Positions 17,266 through 24,755 of a DNA stretch of 64,000 bases are shown here, piece after piece. The translations under genes and the position numbers were made by a program. The notes under the pieces were generated by a model, which was not told the DNA's origin, did no database searches, and was given only the letters and a program-made list of their open reading frames with translations. Within the stretch, counting starts at the first letter, position 1; each line of letters starts with the position of its first letter. Source of the DNA: Prevotella koreensis (lineage in GTDB: Bacteria > Bacteroidota > Bacteroidia > Bacteroidales > Bacteroidaceae); NCBI RefSeq assembly GCF_003977605.1, contig NZ_RYYU01000001.1, positions 2,296,600-2,360,599 on the forward strand. Direction: 5' to 3'.

Positions 17266-18717
17266 ATGAAAGCAATGAAATATCTCGTAAGCGGTGCGCT
17301 CGTGCTCAGCATGTCGGTTGCCGCAAATGCTCAGGAAGTTGATTACAACACCATGCTTGAGCCCATTATGAAAGAATTGAAGGCGAACCCGTCAGACAAG
17401 AACGTTGCCAAGGATTTGCTAAAAGTTTACAACAAGACCTTCAAGAAAGACCCTGAGGCTCTTACTGCTCTCGGTAATGCTTACCTCACAGTGAAAAACT
17501 TTGAAATGGCAAACCATTATGCCGACCTTGCAATATCACGCAACAAGAACTATGGCAACGCATATATACTTAAAGGTGATATTCAGGCTATGCAAGATGA
17601 TGGTGGTGGCGCAGCAATGTGGTACCGTCAGTCTATAGAACTCGATCCGCAGAATCCGCAGGCTTACATGAGTTACTCTAACGTATATCGTAAAATCGAT
17701 CCGGAAGAGTCTGAGCGCATGTTGATGGAATTGAAGAAGAACTTGCCCGATTTCCCGATAGAAGCAGAGGCTGCACACTCTTTCTATAACACAGGTAACT
17801 ACGAAAAGGCTTTTGAATACTTTCTTAAGTCTGACATTTCAAAACTCGAGGAGAGTCATCTTACCGAATATTCCGTTACCGCAACCTCATTGGGCAAACG
17901 TGAAAAGGCTCTTGAGGTAGCAAAGGCAGGTGTGTCCAAATATCCGAACAACATCTCTTTCACTCGTTTGGCACTCATCAACACCATCGGACTTGAGAAG
18001 TTTGATGAGGCTCTGATTTATGGAGAGAAGTTGATGGCAGCAGAAGGTGAGAACAGCAACTCCGGCGACCTTTGCTACTATGGATTGGCTCTTGCCGGCA
18101 ACAAACGTTATGAAGATGCTATTGCAAAATACGAGAAAGCACTCTCCGTTGATGCTTCTAACATCATGCCATACAAGTACATAGCAGATGCTTACAACGG
18201 TATGGGTCAGGAAGACAAGGCTTTGGAGTACAGTGCAATGTATCTTGATAAGAACCCTAACGCCAAACTCTCTGACTATCGCGACATCGCTGACATCTAT
18301 GTCAACAAAATCAAAAAAGCCAAGGAGGCTGACAACACTTCCGATATTGATGCAAACTTCAACAAACTTATAGCGGTTTACGACCAAGTGGTAGCAAAGT
18401 ATCCGCAGGCAAAGGTTTGGTCTATATACCAGAAAGCCAATGCTGCATTCTCCGCAGAACTTGACGATAAGTCTATACCTTATTTCACTGAAGTGATCAA
18501 CATTCTGGAGAATAAGGCCGACCGTAGCGACAACGAGAACTACTATCTCGGAAGTTCATACAGCCGAGTGGGATATTACTATTGGACAAAGAACGACCTC
18601 GAAGTAGCAGGCCCTTATTTTGACAAGTGCATCAAGGTAACTCCTGATGATAACATCGCAAAGGCTTGGTTCCAGAAGAAAGCAGAGGCTGAAGCGGGAG
18701 AAACTACAGAAGAATAA
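17266..18717 (+). CDS. Periplasmic TPR protein of the TonB operon
   Basis: 483 residues; signal peptide MKAMKYLVSGALVLSMSVAANAQ. The whole mature chain is tetratricopeptide repeats, for example EALTALGNAYLTVKNFEMAN, NAYILKGDIQAMQDDGGGAA, CYYGLALAGNKRYEDAIAKY and MPYKYIADAYNGMGQEDKAL, about ten helix pairs. The C-terminus is acidic (AEAEAGETTEE). It is last in the exbB operon, 108 bp after the PstS-like gene and before a strong terminator. Such repeats scaffold protein complexes; the partner is unknown, though the operon suggests the TonB machinery. Confidence 0.88.
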   Translation: MKAMKYLVSGALVLSMSVAANAQEVDYNTMLEPIMKELKANPSDKNVAKDLLKVYNKTFKKDPEALTALGNAYLTVKNFEMANHYADLAISRNKNYGNAYILKGDIQAMQDDGGGAAMWYRQSIELDPQNPQAYMSYSNVYRKIDPEESERMLMELKKNLPDFPIEAEAAHSFYNTGNYEKAFEYFLKSDISKLEESHLTEYSVTATSLGKREKALEVAKAGVSKYPNNISFTRLALINTIGLEKFDEALIYGEKLMAAEGENSNSGDLCYYGLALAGNKRYEDAIAKYEKALSVDASNIMPYKYIADAYNGMGQEDKALEYSAMYLDKNPNAKLSDYRDIADIYVNKIKKAKEADNTSDIDANFNKLIAVYDQVVAKYPQAKVWSIYQKANAAFSAELDDKSIPYFTEVINILENKADRSDNENYYLGSSYSRVGYYYWTKNDLEVAGPYFDKCIKVTPDDNIAKAWFQKKAEAEAGETTEE

Positions 18718-18742
18718 ATAATATCTATTACCATACATGTGA

Positions 18743-18780
18743 AACATCATCTTCCCGAATGAGAAGGTGATGTTTTTTTT
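18743..18780 (+). terminator. Terminator of the exbB operon
   Basis: Stem AACATCATCTT/AAGGTGATGTT (18743-18753 and 18764-18774, one G-U pair) followed by eight T. It lies only 15 bp before the helicase start, so the helicase is expressed by read-through or by a promoter I cannot see. Confidence 0.88.
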
Positions 18781-18794
18781 ATTCCATATCCGAT

Positions 18795-20753
18795 ATGTTC
18801 CGAGAAAGCCCGATAGATAGTCTTAGACAGCAACATCTTCTGTTACAGATAGAATATGATGAGGAACGGCAGGCATTCCGTAAACAGGCTGATGCAGAAG
18901 GACTGGCGAGGCGTATGAAGCGTGGTGACGCATGGTATCCGTTGCGTATCGGAAAAACTTTCTATAATAGCCTGAACCAGCGATGCATCGAGGTCTATCG
19001 GAACTCAGAAAAAGATACCGAACATAATTTCGAACCCGGTCGTCCGGTTGCTTTCTTTACCATTACCGTTGGCGATGAGAAGAAACCACAACAGCATCTC
19101 CGTTTCTTCAATCTCACGGGAACGGTGAGTTATGTTGATGGTGACCGAATGGTAATTGCTGTTCCCGACAGTGCACAACTTGTCGACATCACAGGCAGTG
19201 CTAACGTCGGAATACAATTGTCATTCGATGAGACGAGTTACAGGGCGATGTTTGTTGCACTCGAACGTGTAATAAAAGCAAAGAATAATCGACTGTCCTA
19301 CCTGCGCGACCTTTTCTATTCTCAACAGATGAAACCGGAGCAGTTTTCGTTCGCCCCAATGCGTTTCTCATATCTCAATGTCACACAAGAGATGGCCGTA
19401 AACGAAGTGTTGCGTTCCAAGGATGTGCATATAGTACATGGTCCGCCGGGTACCGGTAAGACAACCACCCTTGTCGAAGCAATCTACGAAACGCTGATGC
19501 GTGAGAGTCAGGTACTTGTATGTGCACAGAGTAATATGGCCGTAGATTGGATTAGTGAAAAACTTATTGACCGTGGTGTCAATGTGTTGCGTATCGGCAA
19601 TCCCACGAGAGTTAATGATAAGATGCTCTCGTTCACTTACGAACGCCGCTTCGAAGCCCACCCCGAATATCCTGACCTGTGGCAACTGCGTAAGACAATA
19701 CGCGAAATGCGTAATAATCGTAAGCGTGGTGACAATGGCTTTCACCAGAAAATAGAACGGCTGAAGAGTCGAGCCGCCGAGATAGAGATACGTATCAATG
19801 CCGAACTGTTCGGTGAGGCACGCGTAATAGCATCCACATTGGTGGGCAGCAGTCATCGACTTCTGCACGGAATGCATTTCTCCACCCTGTTCATCGACGA
19901 GGCGGCACAGGCTCTCGAGGCTGCATGTTGGATTCCGATAAGACGTGTTTCGCGCGTTGTGCTTGCCGGCGACCATTGTCAGTTGCCACCTACGATAAAG
20001 AGTCTTGCTGCCCTGCATGGTGGACTCGATAAGACATTGATGCAGCGAATTGCCGCAAACCACCCGGAGACTGTCACCCTGTTGCGTGTGCAGTATAGAA
20101 TGAACGAGCAGATAATGCGTTTCTCGTCAGAGTGGTTCTATGGTGGTAAGATAGAGAGTGCTCCCTCCGTACGATTCCGTGGGATACTCGATTATGACAA
20201 CCCTATAGTTTGGATAGACTCTGCCACCGCGCTGCCTGATTCCGACGAAGAGCAATCTGATAATGAAAAGTCAAGCCGTCCTTATCATGAGGAATTTGTT
20301 GGGGAGTCGTTCGGAAGAATAAACAAACCGGAGGCTGAACTGACATTGAGTGCATTGCAACAGTTGTTCGAGAAAATAGGGCGAGCACGCATACTCGAAG
20401 AAAACATAGATGTAGGTATAATTTCACCGTACAGGGCACAGGTGCAATATCTGCGACAACTAATTAAGCGTCGCGAGTTCTACAAACCATACCGCAGGCT
20501 CATTACCGTGAACACCGTTGACGGTTTCCAAGGACAGGAGCGCGACATAATAATAATATCCCTTGTGCGTTCCAATGAGCAAGGACAGATAGGTTTCCTC
20601 AATGACTTGCGACGCATGAATGTCGCCATCACACGCGCCCGCATGAAACTTATAATAATAGGTGATGTCGCCACCCTGACCCGACATCGGTTTTATAGGA
20701 GGCTGTATGAGTATATAGAGGAAGTGGGGAAAGACTTTGTCTGTTCTGTGTGA
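18795..20753 (+). CDS. Superfamily 1 DNA/RNA helicase (IGHMBP2/Upf1-like AAA_11-AAA_12)
   Basis: 652 residues. An N-terminal beta-barrel-like region (about 1-150) precedes the helicase core. Motif I is VHGPPGTGKTTTLVEAI (Walker A at about 216-224), motif Ia VLVCAQSNMAVDWISEKL, motif II (Walker B) TLFIDEAAQAL, motif III VVLAGDHCQLPPT, motif IV region VTLLRVQYRMNEQI, motif V VNTVDGFQGQERDIIIISLVRS and motif VI NVAITRARMKLIIIGD. The order and wording match the Upf1-like SF1B family, a cytosolic nucleic-acid unwinding enzyme found as a single housekeeping gene in many Bacteroidales. No partner gene is adjacent. Its start is just behind a terminator. Confidence 0.93.
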   Translation: MFRESPIDSLRQQHLLLQIEYDEERQAFRKQADAEGLARRMKRGDAWYPLRIGKTFYNSLNQRCIEVYRNSEKDTEHNFEPGRPVAFFTITVGDEKKPQQHLRFFNLTGTVSYVDGDRMVIAVPDSAQLVDITGSANVGIQLSFDETSYRAMFVALERVIKAKNNRLSYLRDLFYSQQMKPEQFSFAPMRFSYLNVTQEMAVNEVLRSKDVHIVHGPPGTGKTTTLVEAIYETLMRESQVLVCAQSNMAVDWISEKLIDRGVNVLRIGNPTRVNDKMLSFTYERRFEAHPEYPDLWQLRKTIREMRNNRKRGDNGFHQKIERLKSRAAEIEIRINAELFGEARVIASTLVGSSHRLLHGMHFSTLFIDEAAQALEAACWIPIRRVSRVVLAGDHCQLPPTIKSLAALHGGLDKTLMQRIAANHPETVTLLRVQYRMNEQIMRFSSEWFYGGKIESAPSVRFRGILDYDNPIVWIDSATALPDSDEEQSDNEKSSRPYHEEFVGESFGRINKPEAELTLSALQQLFEKIGRARILEENIDVGIISPYRAQVQYLRQLIKRREFYKPYRRLITVNTVDGFQGQERDIIIISLVRSNEQGQIGFLNDLRRMNVAITRARMKLIIIGDVATLTRHRFYRRLYEYIEEVGKDFVCSV

Positions 20754-20757
20754 TTAG

Positions 20758-20812
20758 CGAGATTAGTCTAATCGGTCTGATTGATCTAATCTGACAAATC
20801 GGTCTAATCAGA
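20758..20812. repeat. Local inverted/direct repeat after the helicase gene
   Basis: GTCTGATT and AATCAGAC are inverted 8-mers, and TCGGTCT is repeated, all in about 55 bp rich in GATTAG/CTAATC. It could fold into a hairpin at the helicase 3' end. No T-tract follows, so I do not call it a terminator. Confidence 0.5.
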
Positions 20813-20856
20813 CGGTGGGGGGTAACTTTTCAGCACAAAGCCTTTTTGTAATTTTT

Positions 20857-20891
20857 GTCTTTCTGTCAAAACTCTTTTTTGTCTTTCCGTC
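20857..20891 (+). repeat. Short periodic repeat, family B (locus 2)
   Basis: GTCTTTCTGTC at 20857-20867 and GTCTTTCCGTC at 20881-20891, 24 bp apart, in a T-rich context between the helicase and the HU-like gene. Confidence 0.75.
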
Positions 20892-20912
20892 TAAGAAATC
20901 GTTTTTCCTTTT

Positions 20913-21335
20913 CTAAAAACTTCTCTTTGCCTTACACCCTTCCGTTATCAGTCGCCGTATTTTCCGTGCTTTCTCCCCTTCGGCACACTCATATCTCCGT
21001 CCGAACGGCGTATATTTACAGCGAAAACCGGTGATATGTTTATCTGTTCGGAAATCCTTTGGCGACTCTACCGGCTCACTTCTCACGGCAATATACATCT
21101 TCCCTAACTCCCCCATGTTCACCACATGTCCGTTCTGCATAGCCCGCTTTATTGTCTCAAATAATTCCTTCATCACCAGTTTCACGTCCGACGCTTTTGC
21201 CGTGCAGTTCTCTTGAATCTGCTGTTCGATTTCCTCCAGTGTCACTTCGCTGTTTTTCACTGTGTGAGCAAAGAATTTTCCGTAGTTTTTGTCACTCTTG
21301 ATCCCGTTACGCATCAGTCTGAATCTTATTGCCAT
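20913..21335 (-). CDS. HU/IHF-like DNA-binding protein (HU-HIG type)
   Basis: 140 residues. The pattern HTVKNSEVTLEEIEQQIQEN (helix 1), ASDVKLVMKELFETIKRAMQNGHVVNMGELGKMYIAV (helix 2 and beta hairpin) and a basic tail (CKYTPFGRRYECAEGEKARK) fit the HU-like proteins that are expanded in Bacteroidales. They bind and bend DNA. It reads leftwards, and its own promoter is now separated from it by an insertion sequence (see the element at 21371-22460). A second HU-like gene lies beyond the two insertion sequences in the opposite orientation. Confidence 0.85.
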   Translation of the reverse strand: MAIRFRLMRNGIKSDKNYGKFFAHTVKNSEVTLEEIEQQIQENCTAKASDVKLVMKELFETIKRAMQNGHVVNMGELGKMYIAVRSEPVESPKDFRTDKHITGFRCKYTPFGRRYECAEGEKARKIRRLITEGCKAKRSF

Positions 21336-21412
21336 AGTTCTTATTCTTTAAAAAGGTTATTATTGTTTTTGGCTTATATGACAAAAATGTGCTTATTTTA
21401 GAGTCGTTCTCT

Positions 21413-21438
21413 CTTATATGACAAAAATGTGCTTAAAA
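21413..21438 (+). repeat. Extra internal copy of the IS terminal repeat
   Basis: CTTATATGACAAAAATGTGC plus TTAAAA, in the same orientation as the outer left end 42 bp away. It matches the right end over 26 bp, longer than the outer left end does. Confidence 0.85.
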
Positions 21439-21440
21439 AC

Positions 21441-21474
21441 TCCCATTCCCCTTTTATTTCTTAGGGGAATGGGA
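21441..21474 (-). terminator. Hairpin overlapping the transposase stop codon
   Basis: Perfect 11-bp stem TCCCATTCCCC (21441-21451) with GGGGAATGGGA (21464-21474). The TAA of the transposase is in the loop. Beyond it on the minus strand there is only a short T-run, so it may instead block transcription entering the element from outside. Confidence 0.55.
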
Positions 21475-22384
21475 CTTTATAAAGTCCTGAATGAAGATCT
21501 TTCTTCTTTCCGTACTGATTCCCTTGTGTAGGTTCAATTTTGTCTTTAAATCTGCATTAAGTGATTCAATAGCATTGTTGGTATTTGGTATCTCCAACTC
21601 AGGGTAATCATAGTATGTCCACAAACACGACATATTCCTTTTAAGGCTCAAAAAAGCACTACGTAGAGTTTTATGAGTATAATGTGATTTACCATCTTCT
21701 GTTGTTGTTCGTTCCTTAAGAAAATCCTCCCATTTAGTATACCATTCTTCTAAAGCCCCAATAAAGGACTCTTTGTCCGTATGACATAACATCTTGGATA
21801 TTGCAAGCAGTTCTTTAGAAGCCTCAAGTTTGGGTCTTGAGGTTAGTTTTGTCTTTATAGTCATTACTTGATGGAACTGGCATAATTGGAATTTATAATT
21901 GGGGAAAGTTTGTCTAAGTCCCTTAAAACCATCGCATACAAGACCTTGAATGGTATATCCAAGCAATTCCAAGTAGTTTATGCCCTCTTTGTAATCTTCA
22001 AGACGTTCATGCCTATTGATAAACTTAAACCAAAGTACATCACCAGACAATGAATCCTTCATAATAACTACACCAAAATTACGTCCCCAATAGGTGACAT
22101 CCATTAAAACCACTACCGGACGAACAAGAAGGTTGGGCAGTTCTTCTTTATAAGATTTGGTGAGTTTCCTATAAATAGTCCTGGTTGAAACTCCGTACTC
22201 CTCTGATAGATCTTTGATTGTAAGATTACCCTTGGAATAACGATTGTTAACAATGCTATTTGTAAGACGCTTATGTCCGACAAAACTCCTCTTACAGCAC
22301 TTACAATACCAGCGTTGACAACCATTAAGATGACCACGTTTTATAGTCGATTTTGAGCCACAATAAAAGCAGATTTTTTGCCAT
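21454..22384 (-). pseudogene. IS transposase, zinc ribbon + HTH + DDE, one-base frameshift near start
   Basis: Read in one frame from about 22379 the protein begins ICFYCGSKS...CQRWYCKCCKRS (a four-Cys zinc ribbon), then IKDLSEEYGVSTRTIYRKLT (helix-turn-helix) and the catalytic domain: VVLMDVTYWG (first Asp), GLVCDGFKGL (second Asp), QLCQFHQV (C-x2-H, typical of the IS256/MULE fold) and NTNNAIESLNADLKTK (Glu). This frame has no ATG. The ATG at 22384 is out of frame by one base; with five instead of six A in the run at 22374-22379 it would read MAKICFYCGSK. The segment is 931 bp, one more than a multiple of three. Either a decayed gene or one rescued by slippage. Confidence 0.85.
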
Positions 22385-22473
22385 AAAAATATAAATAGAA
22401 CAAAGATAATGATTATTAGACAGTTGCAAGGATTTTAAGCACATTTTTGTCATATAAGCCTTGTTTTTTGTTG

Positions 22474-22506
22474 CAAAGGTACACACGTTACCCCTCAATC
22501 CGCAAC
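22474..22506 (-). promoter_or_regulatory. Original promoter of the leftward HU-like gene, now outside the IS
   Basis: TACCTTTG on the minus strand (CAAAGGTA at 22474-22481), with GTTG at 22503-22506 as a -33-like element 21 bp away. Removing the IS and one target duplication would put the -7 box about 50 bp from the HU start codon. Confidence 0.6.
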
Positions 22507-22537
22507 TACAAACTGCCTACTTAAATGCTACGTCACA

Positions 22538-22622
22538 GCAATTTGGGCGAAATTACCTTGCAAATTTGCCCAAATTGAAATTCAATTTCGCCCATTTTGC
22601 ATTGCAATTTCGCCCATTTTGC
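22538..22622. repeat. 22-bp periodic array, family A (locus 2)
   Basis: Units at 22561 (CAAATTTGCCCAAATT), 22583 and 22605 (both CAATTTCGCCCATTTT), exactly 22 bp apart. A preceding inverted unit (CAATTTGGGCGAAATT) starts at about 22539. Confidence 0.9.
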
Positions 22623-22777
22623 TTATCGATACATTTTCATTGCATAGTCATTTATAATAAAAATGATTGGCGAAAAGAACTTAATGATATTGTATAAAAC
22701 ATATTATCATTAATAGTAAACTAATTGTTATGATGACTTTTTGTCCCGAACTCGTCTAAAAAGACCTCTGCAAAACC

Positions 22778-24124
22778 AATAGTGTCCTAAATAATTTTCA
22801 AAAAAATGAAGGAAGTTGTTTTCACTAAAGCAAAAAAGTATTATCATAGTGTTCGTTAAAAACCAAAACTTCTTTCATGGCAAAGATAATACTTTCGCTC
22901 AAATAATCCAACAGATACCTAAAGATTTATCAAATCTATGATTAAAAAGCATGGAACGGACAAATATTCCAAGGGTTTTAACACATGGAGTCACCTCGTG
23001 AGCATGATATTCTGTCAGTTCGCCGACTGCGTATCCTTGTGTGAAATAAGTAACGGTCTGCACTCCGCCAATGGCAACCTGAATCATTTGGGTATTCTCC
23101 GCTCTCCCTCGAAGTCAAACATCGCTTATCAGAATGAGAAACGCTCCTGCGCATTCTTTCGCGAATGCTATTACAAGTTGCTGAATCATTTCGGACAGCA
23201 GGTTCGATTCTCGGGACGTAAGTTCCGCTTCAAGAATGCCGTCTATGTCATTGATTCCACAATTATCACACTTTGTGCCGAGGTGTACGATTGGGCGCAC
23301 TACACCCATTCAAAGGGAGCCGTGAAACTGCACACGTTACTGAATTTCATGACGCTGCTTCCAGAATATGTGCATATTACGGATGGAAAGGTGGCAGATA
23401 ATACGGCCGCAAGGCATGTAGAGGTAAAGCCCGGCAGTATCGTTGTGAGCGACAGAGGATACTTTGACACGCGTCTTCTGAACATTTGGGACAGCATAAA
23501 GGTGTTCTTTGTAGTCAGAGTCAGGGACAACCCGGTTTATAAGCGAATTGAAGAACGTGACTTGCCTGACAACGCTTATCCGGAAATACTCATTGATGAG
23601 ATAGCGATACTCAAAGGAAACGAAACAGCCGAACAATACCCCAAGCCCATACGGAGAATTGCCGTGTACAATGCAGAACACGGATTTACAATAGAACTAC
23701 TCACCAACAACATGAAACTTTCCGCAGGAACAATTGCCGGGTTGTACAAGGCAAGATGGGATATTGAGGTCTTCTTCCGAAACCTAAAGCAGAACTTTCA
23801 TATAAAGAGTTTTGTCGGAACATCATCAAATGCCGTAGAGATACAGATATGGACGGCACTCATCACAATATTGCTCTTTGCCGTGCTCAAACAGCAGGCA
23901 ACATACAAATGGCACTTTTCGAATCTTGTTTCATCGCTAAGGCTCAACACATTTACGAAAATCGACCTGTATAAATGGATTAACAAGCCATTCACACCAC
24001 CGCCTGAGAACGAATTTGAAACATAGGGGGTATGTGCTGTTTGACGTTGGAACAAAATATGTCAAATCATATGATTTGATGCAACTTTGTATGTGTTTTA
24101 ACAAAAATTATTTAGGACACTATT
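22778..24124 (+). mobile_element. IS4-family insertion sequence
   Basis: 1347 bp bounded by inverted repeats AATAGTGTCCTAAATAATTT (left, 22778-22797; right, the complement ending at 24124). It encodes one IS4-type transposase. I find no direct target duplication. The flanks GCAAAACC and GGGTTTTTGC are instead inverted, which may reflect target preference. A deleted copy of the same element lies at 45758-46081. Confidence 0.9.
22877..24026 (+). pseudogene. IS4-family transposase, N-terminus apparently frameshifted twice
   Basis: From the ATG at 22938 there is an open frame of 362 aa with the DDE core: VYVIDSTIITL (first Asp), SIVVSDRGYFDTRL (second Asp) and YKARWDIEVFFRNLKQNF (YREK-type signature with the catalytic Glu). 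Homologous proteins usually start about 20 residues earlier. Here the ATG at 22877 would give that extension only if one A were added to the run at 22881-22883 (MAKDNTFAQIIQQIPKDLS) and another to the run at 22932-22934. The total length then becomes exactly 384 codons. The 362-aa form may still be active; the lesions are inferred. Confidence 0.85.
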
Positions 24125-24145
24125 GGGTTTTTGCAATAAATCAAG

Positions 24146-24153
24146 TACATTTG
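24146..24153 (+). promoter_or_regulatory. -7 box of the rightward HU-like gene
   Basis: TACATTTG, 22 bp after the right end of the IS4 element. The -33 position falls on the IS/chromosome junction (ATTG at 24122-24125), so the insertion may have replaced the original -33 element. Confidence 0.5.
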
Positions 24154-24226
24154 CGTTATCTAACAAAAAGCTTTTGCTGAAAGCCTATACCTCCGACTTC
24201 GGCAGAGGAGGAAAAACTATTGAATT

Positions 24227-24676
24227 ATGGCTAACAAACCTTCACAGTTCGTTCTTGTAGAACGCAAATTGAACATCGGTGCAAATGCCGGTAAAGTCGT
24301 GCAAATAGCCCAGCCAACGGGTAGACATCGAGTGAGTTTCCGCAATTTCTGTGAGCGTGTGGCGAAATCGACTACATTCAACCGTCAGGAAGTGGAAGCC
24401 GTATTGAACTACGCCACCGAGATTGCCAGAGACATCGTGGCAAATGGCGACATCGTAGAATTTGGTGATTTAGGTACGCTCAAACCTTCATTCAAGAGTA
24501 AATCCGTCCCTAAAGGCGAGGTTTTTAATGTGCAGAAGCATATCGAGAAACCGGTTGTACGTCTCAGCCCATCGAAGAAATACTTTACACTTACCGATGT
24601 GAGCTACGAGCAAACGACGGCCAAACCCAAGAAAGGTGAGAAGCCGAACGACAGTGGTAATGAGGAATATCCGTAA
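24227..24676 (+). CDS. HU/IHF-like DNA-binding protein (HU-HIG type)
   Basis: 149 residues: FVLVERKLNIGANAGKVVQI at the N-terminus, then the HU core VSFRNFCERVAKSTTFNRQE, EAVLNYATEIARDIVANGDIVEFGDLGTLKPSF, with the DNA-contacting arm and a Lys-rich disordered tail (KPKKGEKPNDSGNEEYP). This is the common Bacteroidales HU variant, often next to mobile or phage-derived genes. The last 17 bp overlap a 31-codon ORF that in turn overlaps the nuclease-like gene. Confidence 0.88.
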   Translation: MANKPSQFVLVERKLNIGANAGKVVQIAQPTGRHRVSFRNFCERVAKSTTFNRQEVEAVLNYATEIARDIVANGDIVEFGDLGTLKPSFKSKSVPKGEVFNVQKHIEKPVVRLSPSKKYFTLTDVSYEQTTAKPKKGEKPNDSGNEEYP

Positions 24677-24755
24677 TTTCATTAAAGTGGCGGAGCGACT
24701 GGCGGCAAAGGCAGTTGCTTCACTTATATCAATAATTAATATAAAAACGCAATGA
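24660..24755 (+). CDS. 31-codon ORF linking the HU-like and nuclease-like genes
   Basis: ATG at 24660 lies inside the HU-like gene; the TGA at 24753 overlaps the ATG of the next gene (ATGA). It encodes MRNIRNFIKVAERLAAKAVA followed by SLISIINIKTQ, a basic amphipathic helix. Bacteroidales HU-like genes are often followed by a tiny ORF of about 30 codons (smalltalk type). This one has the right place and size but not a clear family signature. It may serve only for translational coupling. Confidence 0.4.
   Translation: MRNIRNFIKVAERLAAKAVASLISIINIKTQ

Larger units (their letters stand above)
21363..22468. mobile_element. Insertion sequence with 8-bp target duplication (IS256-like)
   Basis: The element occupies 21371-22460 (1090 bp). 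Its ends are perfect 25-bp inverted repeats, GGCTTATATGACAAAAATG followed by TGCTTA (left, 21371-21395; right, 22436-22460). Both flanks carry TTGTTTTT (21363-21370 and 22461-22468), an 8-bp target duplication showing simple transposition. A second copy of the terminal sequence sits just inside the left end (21413-21438). It encodes one transposase on the minus strand. The 8-bp duplication and the DDE motifs agree with the IS256 superfamily. Confidence 0.93.
22461..22777. other. Gap between the two insertion sequences
   Basis: 317 bp. It contains the displaced promoter of the HU-like gene (22474-22506, minus strand) and a family A repeat array (22538-22622). The remaining AT-rich stretch holds no gene I can support. 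Confidence 0.6.

Noticed and set aside
20758..20812. Terminator after the helicase gene
   Set aside because: Inverted 8-mers are present, but the loop is long and there is no T-tract.
22113..22337. 74-codon open frame next to the transposase
   Set aside because: It is out of frame with the zinc ribbon and HTH that the overlapping transposase frame encodes through the same bases.
22768..24134. Target site duplication for the IS4-family element
   Set aside because: The flanks are not direct repeats; the similar bases GCAAAACC and GGGTTTTTGC are inverted, so no duplication is claimed.
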